Below are positions 35,144-37,115 of a stretch of DNA of 37,115 bases, in pieces (within the stretch, counting starts at the first letter, position 1; each line of letters begins with the position of its first letter). The notes under the pieces are model-generated. The model was not told where the DNA came from. It worked only from the letters and a program-made list of their open reading frames with translations, and made no database searches. The DNA lies in the NCBI RefSeq assembly GCF_014647515.1, contig NZ_BMPI01000016.1, positions 1-37,115 on the forward strand, read 5' to 3'. Source of the stretch: Dactylosporangium sucinum (GTDB lineage: Bacteria > Actinomycetota > Actinomycetes > Mycobacteriales > Micromonosporaceae). The position numbers were made by a program, and so were the translations under genes.

Positions 35144-35151
35144 GTCGGTCC

Positions 35152-35784
35152 GTGGACGTACTCGTGGTGGATCACCCCCTGGCCAAGTCGCGACTGACCG
35201 CGATGCGCGACGAGCGCACCGACAACGGTGCCTTCCGGGCGGCATTGCACGAACTCACCACGATGCTGGTGTACGAGGCCGCGCGCTCCTTCGCGACCGA
35301 GACCTTCCCGGTGCGGACGCCGGTCGCGGTGGCCGAGGGCACCCGGCTGGCCAACCCGCCGCTGCTCGTGCCGGTCCTGCGGGCCGGGCTGGGCATGGCC
35401 GACTCGGCGCTGGCGCTGTTGCCCGAGTCGTCGATGGGGTTCGTGGGGCTCGCGCGCGACGAGCACACGTTCCAGCCCCGCGCCTACATGGAGTCACTGC
35501 CGCGTGACCTGGCCGGCATCCCGGTGCTCGTCCTCGACCCGATGCTCGCCACCGGCGGCTCCCTGGAGCACTGTGTGCGGCTGCTCGTCGACCGCGGCGC
35601 CACGGACATCACCGTGCTGTGCGTGCTGGCCGCCCCGGCCGGCATCGAGCGGCTGGCCAACTCCGGCCTGCCCATGCGCCTGGTGACGGCCGCCATCGAC
35701 CAGGAGCTCAACGAGCGGATGTTCATCGTCCCGGGCCTCGGCGACGCGGGCGACCGGCAGTTCGGCGGCATGCCCCGCTTCTGA
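35152..35784 (+). CDS. upp: Uracil phosphoribosyltransferase
   Basis: Upp converts uracil and PRPP to UMP in pyrimidine salvage. The 210-residue protein begins [20 protein letters not shown]. It contains [31 protein letters not shown], the PRPP-binding loop [13 protein letters not shown] and the C-terminal uracil-binding region [15 protein letters not shown], all diagnostic for Upp. Length is normal. The start is GTG 35152; there is no Shine-Dalgarno site, in keeping with a near-leaderless transcript. It is divergent from deoC and followed by a nested hairpin. Confidence 0.95.
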   Translation: MDVLVVDHPLAKSRLTAMRDERTDNGAFRAALHELTTMLVYEAARSFATETFPVRTPVAVAEGTRLANPPLLVPVLRAGLGMADSALALLPESSMGFVGLARDEHTFQPRAYMESLPRDLAGIPVLVLDPMLATGGSLEHCVRLLVDRGATDITVLCVLAAPAGIERLANSGLPMRLVTAAIDQELNERMFIVPGLGDAGDRQFGGMPRF

Positions 35785-35785
35785 A

Positions 35786-35821
35786 ATCTCCCTTAATTCC
35801 GGTCGCCGGAACGGGGGAGAT
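35786..35821 (+). terminator. Nested hairpin after upp
   Basis: Outer arms ATCTCCC (35786-35792) and GGGAGAT (35815-35821) enclose inner arms TTCCGG (35797-35802) and CCGGAA (35806-35811). The structure starts two bases after the upp stop. There is no T-tract, so it is a probable factor-assisted or bidirectional terminator. Confidence 0.65.
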
Positions 35822-35835
35822 GCGCTGCTCAGGGC

Positions 35836-35866
35836 TTGTCGGCCCGGCGGGGCGGCGGCCTACGGT
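35836..35866 (+). promoter_or_regulatory. Promoter of the secreted hydrolase gene
   Basis: TTGTCG (35836-35841) and TACGGT (35861-35866) are 19 bp apart. TACGGT ends eight bases before ATG 35875, giving a leader of about one base. Confidence 0.45.
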
Positions 35867-35874
35867 GACCGGCG

Positions 35875-37017
35875 ATGAAGCATCGACGAGTCACCTCCGC
35901 TCCGCGGCTGGCGGTCGTGGCCGCCCTCATCGGGCTGGCGGCCTCGGGAGCGATCGCCTCGACGGCGGCCCGGGGGCTGGAGCCGGAGCGCCGGGGCGTG
36001 CCGGCGGCCCAGGAGGTCGACGCCCGGGCCGGCCTCGGCGCGGCGTCGACCGAGCCTTCGCCCGCGGCGTCGACGAAGGCGCCCACGAAACCGGCGGGAT
36101 GCGGCCTCGACGCCAAGCTGGTGCCGAGCTGCGGGCTGCTCTGGGGCGTCGCGCCGGGAGCGTTCACCGACCTGCCGGCCTCGCGGGCCCTGCGCAACTT
36201 CGAGGCGACGACCGGCCGCCCGGCCGACATCCTGCACTCCTACCACCGCGGCGACGAGGTGTTCCCGACCGCCGACGAGATCGCCACGGTACGGCAGGCA
36301 AGAAAGCGGATCCTCTTCGCGAACTGGAAGGTCGCCTGGGGCACCACCTGGTCCGACGTGGCCGCCGGCGGACAGGACGCGCGCATCGACCGGGCCGCCG
36401 AGCGCTTCCGGGCGTTCCCCGGCAAGCTGTTCCTCGCGCTGCACCACGAGCCGGAGAACGATGTGCGCAGCGGCGGCGGCATGACCGCCCGCGACTACGC
36501 CGCGATGTTCCGGCACACCGTCGAGCGCCTGCGCGCGAAGGGCGTGACGAACGCGGTGTTCGTGCTGGCGTACATGGCGTACGAGCCGTGGTGCGTCCAA
36601 CCATGGTTCGAGGACCTCTACCCCGGCGACGACGTGGTCGACTGGATCGGCATGGACCCGTACCTGTTCGCCAGGCCCGGCGCCTACGGCTACGGAGACT
36701 TCGCGTACCTGGTGAACCGCACCTCGAACCCGTCCCGCTGGCCCGGCTTCTACACCTGGGCGACCCGCGAGCACGGCAACAAGCCGCTCATGGTGTCGGA
36801 GTGGGGCGTCTACGAGCACGCGGCCGACCCGGCCCAGAAGGCGTGGATCTACTCGACCGTCCGCCAGCAGCTGCCTCGGTTCCCGGCGATCAAGGCGCTG
36901 GTGTACTTCGACTCCCCGAACGCCCCGAAGGGCGATACTCGCCCCGACTCGTCCGAGCCGGCCTTGGAGGAGTTCCGCAAGCTGGCCGACTCGACAACCT
37001 TCTCCGTGACCCTGTAG
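35875..37017 (+). CDS. Secreted GH26-like (beta-mannanase-type) glycoside hydrolase
   Basis: The 380-residue exported protein has a basic N-terminus and hydrophobic helix (about 11-30), a Pro/Ser/Thr/Ala linker to about residue 75, and a TIM-barrel domain. Two glutamates lie where GH26 enzymes have acid/base and nucleophile: Glu192 in LALHHEPEND and Glu309 in MVSEWGV. IGMDPYLF and FANWKVAWGTTW also fit the fold. The natural substrate (mannan, mixed glucan or other) cannot be told. The signal region may be a signal peptide or an uncleaved anchor. No Shine-Dalgarno site precedes ATG 35875, but a -10 lies just upstream. No carbohydrate-binding module is present. Confidence 0.78.
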   Translation: MKHRRVTSAPRLAVVAALIGLAASGAIASTAARGLEPERRGVPAAQEVDARAGLGAASTEPSPAASTKAPTKPAGCGLDAKLVPSCGLLWGVAPGAFTDLPASRALRNFEATTGRPADILHSYHRGDEVFPTADEIATVRQARKRILFANWKVAWGTTWSDVAAGGQDARIDRAAERFRAFPGKLFLALHHEPENDVRSGGGMTARDYAAMFRHTVERLRAKGVTNAVFVLAYMAYEPWCVQPWFEDLYPGDDVVDWIGMDPYLFARPGAYGYGDFAYLVNRTSNPSRWPGFYTWATREHGNKPLMVSEWGVYEHAADPAQKAWIYSTVRQQLPRFPAIKALVYFDSPNAPKGDTRPDSSEPALEEFRKLADSTTFSVTL

Positions 37018-37038
37018 CCCCGCCCGCGCCGCCCGCGC

Positions 37039-37115
37039 GCCGCTCGCCCGCCCGTGCCGCTCGCCCGCCCGTGCCGCTCGCCCGCCCGTGCCGCTCGCCC
37101 GCCCGTGCCGCTCGC
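37039..37115. repeat. 17-bp tandem repeat at the window end
   Basis: Four perfect copies of gccgctcgcccgcccgt (from 37039, 37056, 37073 and 37090) and a partial fifth copy run off the end of the window, 22 bases after the hydrolase stop. The true copy number is not visible. The 17-bp period is not a multiple of three, which argues against coding. Confidence 0.9.

Overview
The window is a high-GC chromosomal segment of a filamentous actinomycete. A member of Micromonosporaceae (Actinoplanes, Micromonospora or Dactylosporangium relatives) is most likely. The reasons are the third-codon G/C bias, many GTG and TTG starts, ATGA/GTGA stop-start overlaps, a complete conservon (cvnA-D), a Bmp-type nucleoside ABC operon and recurrent extragenic palindromes. 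I see no tRNA, rRNA, CRISPR array or intact insertion sequence. No stretch longer than 300 bases lacks a gene.

Layout: 1-166 holds two large hairpin repeats, followed by a 36-codon reading frame and a CorC/CBS gene (minus). galE (plus) converges on two consecutive ECF sigma factor / one-pass membrane beta-propeller cassettes (minus, 2145-5702). trpS, a 2H phosphoesterase, a YihY membrane protein and a His/Asp-rich protein run to 8777 (plus). A GH13 alpha-glucosidase and a MerR regulator follow (minus), then a small membrane protein. 11951-19359 is a nucleoside uptake and catabolism operon: Bmp lipoprotein, ATPase, two permeases, cytidine deaminase, thymidine phosphorylase and a cupin. DUF4272, an RlmA-like methyltransferase and adenosine deaminase come next. 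22224-26977 is the conservon. It converges on a 1039-residue minus-strand protein (27258-30377), preceded by an acidic low-complexity protein. deoC plus two aldehyde dehydrogenase genes (minus) and upp (plus) diverge from one promoter. A secreted GH26-like hydrolase and a 17-bp tandem repeat end the window.

How the genes work together: imported nucleosides would be deaminated (Cdd, Add) and phosphorolysed (DeoA). The deoxyribose phosphate would be cleaved by DeoC to acetaldehyde and glyceraldehyde-3-phosphate, and the aldehyde oxidised by the neighbouring ALDH. Uracil is recovered by Upp. The conservon encodes a membrane kinase-like protein with a roadblock protein, a DUF742 protein and a small GTPase.

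Most unusual: the 1039-residue protein facing the conservon seems to combine an IS110-transposase-like N-terminal domain lacking the expected catalytic signature, a long Pro/Ala-rich and RS/RE-repeat middle, and a C-terminal module that is visibly the same as the C-terminal tail of the conservon kinase. It may be an undescribed partner or competitor in conservon signalling. A second theme is leaderless transcription: several genes have a TANNNT hexamer exactly 6-7 nt before an ATG/GTG, and two divergent gene pairs (methyltransferase/add and deoC/upp) appear to share one overlapping, near-palindromic -10 element.
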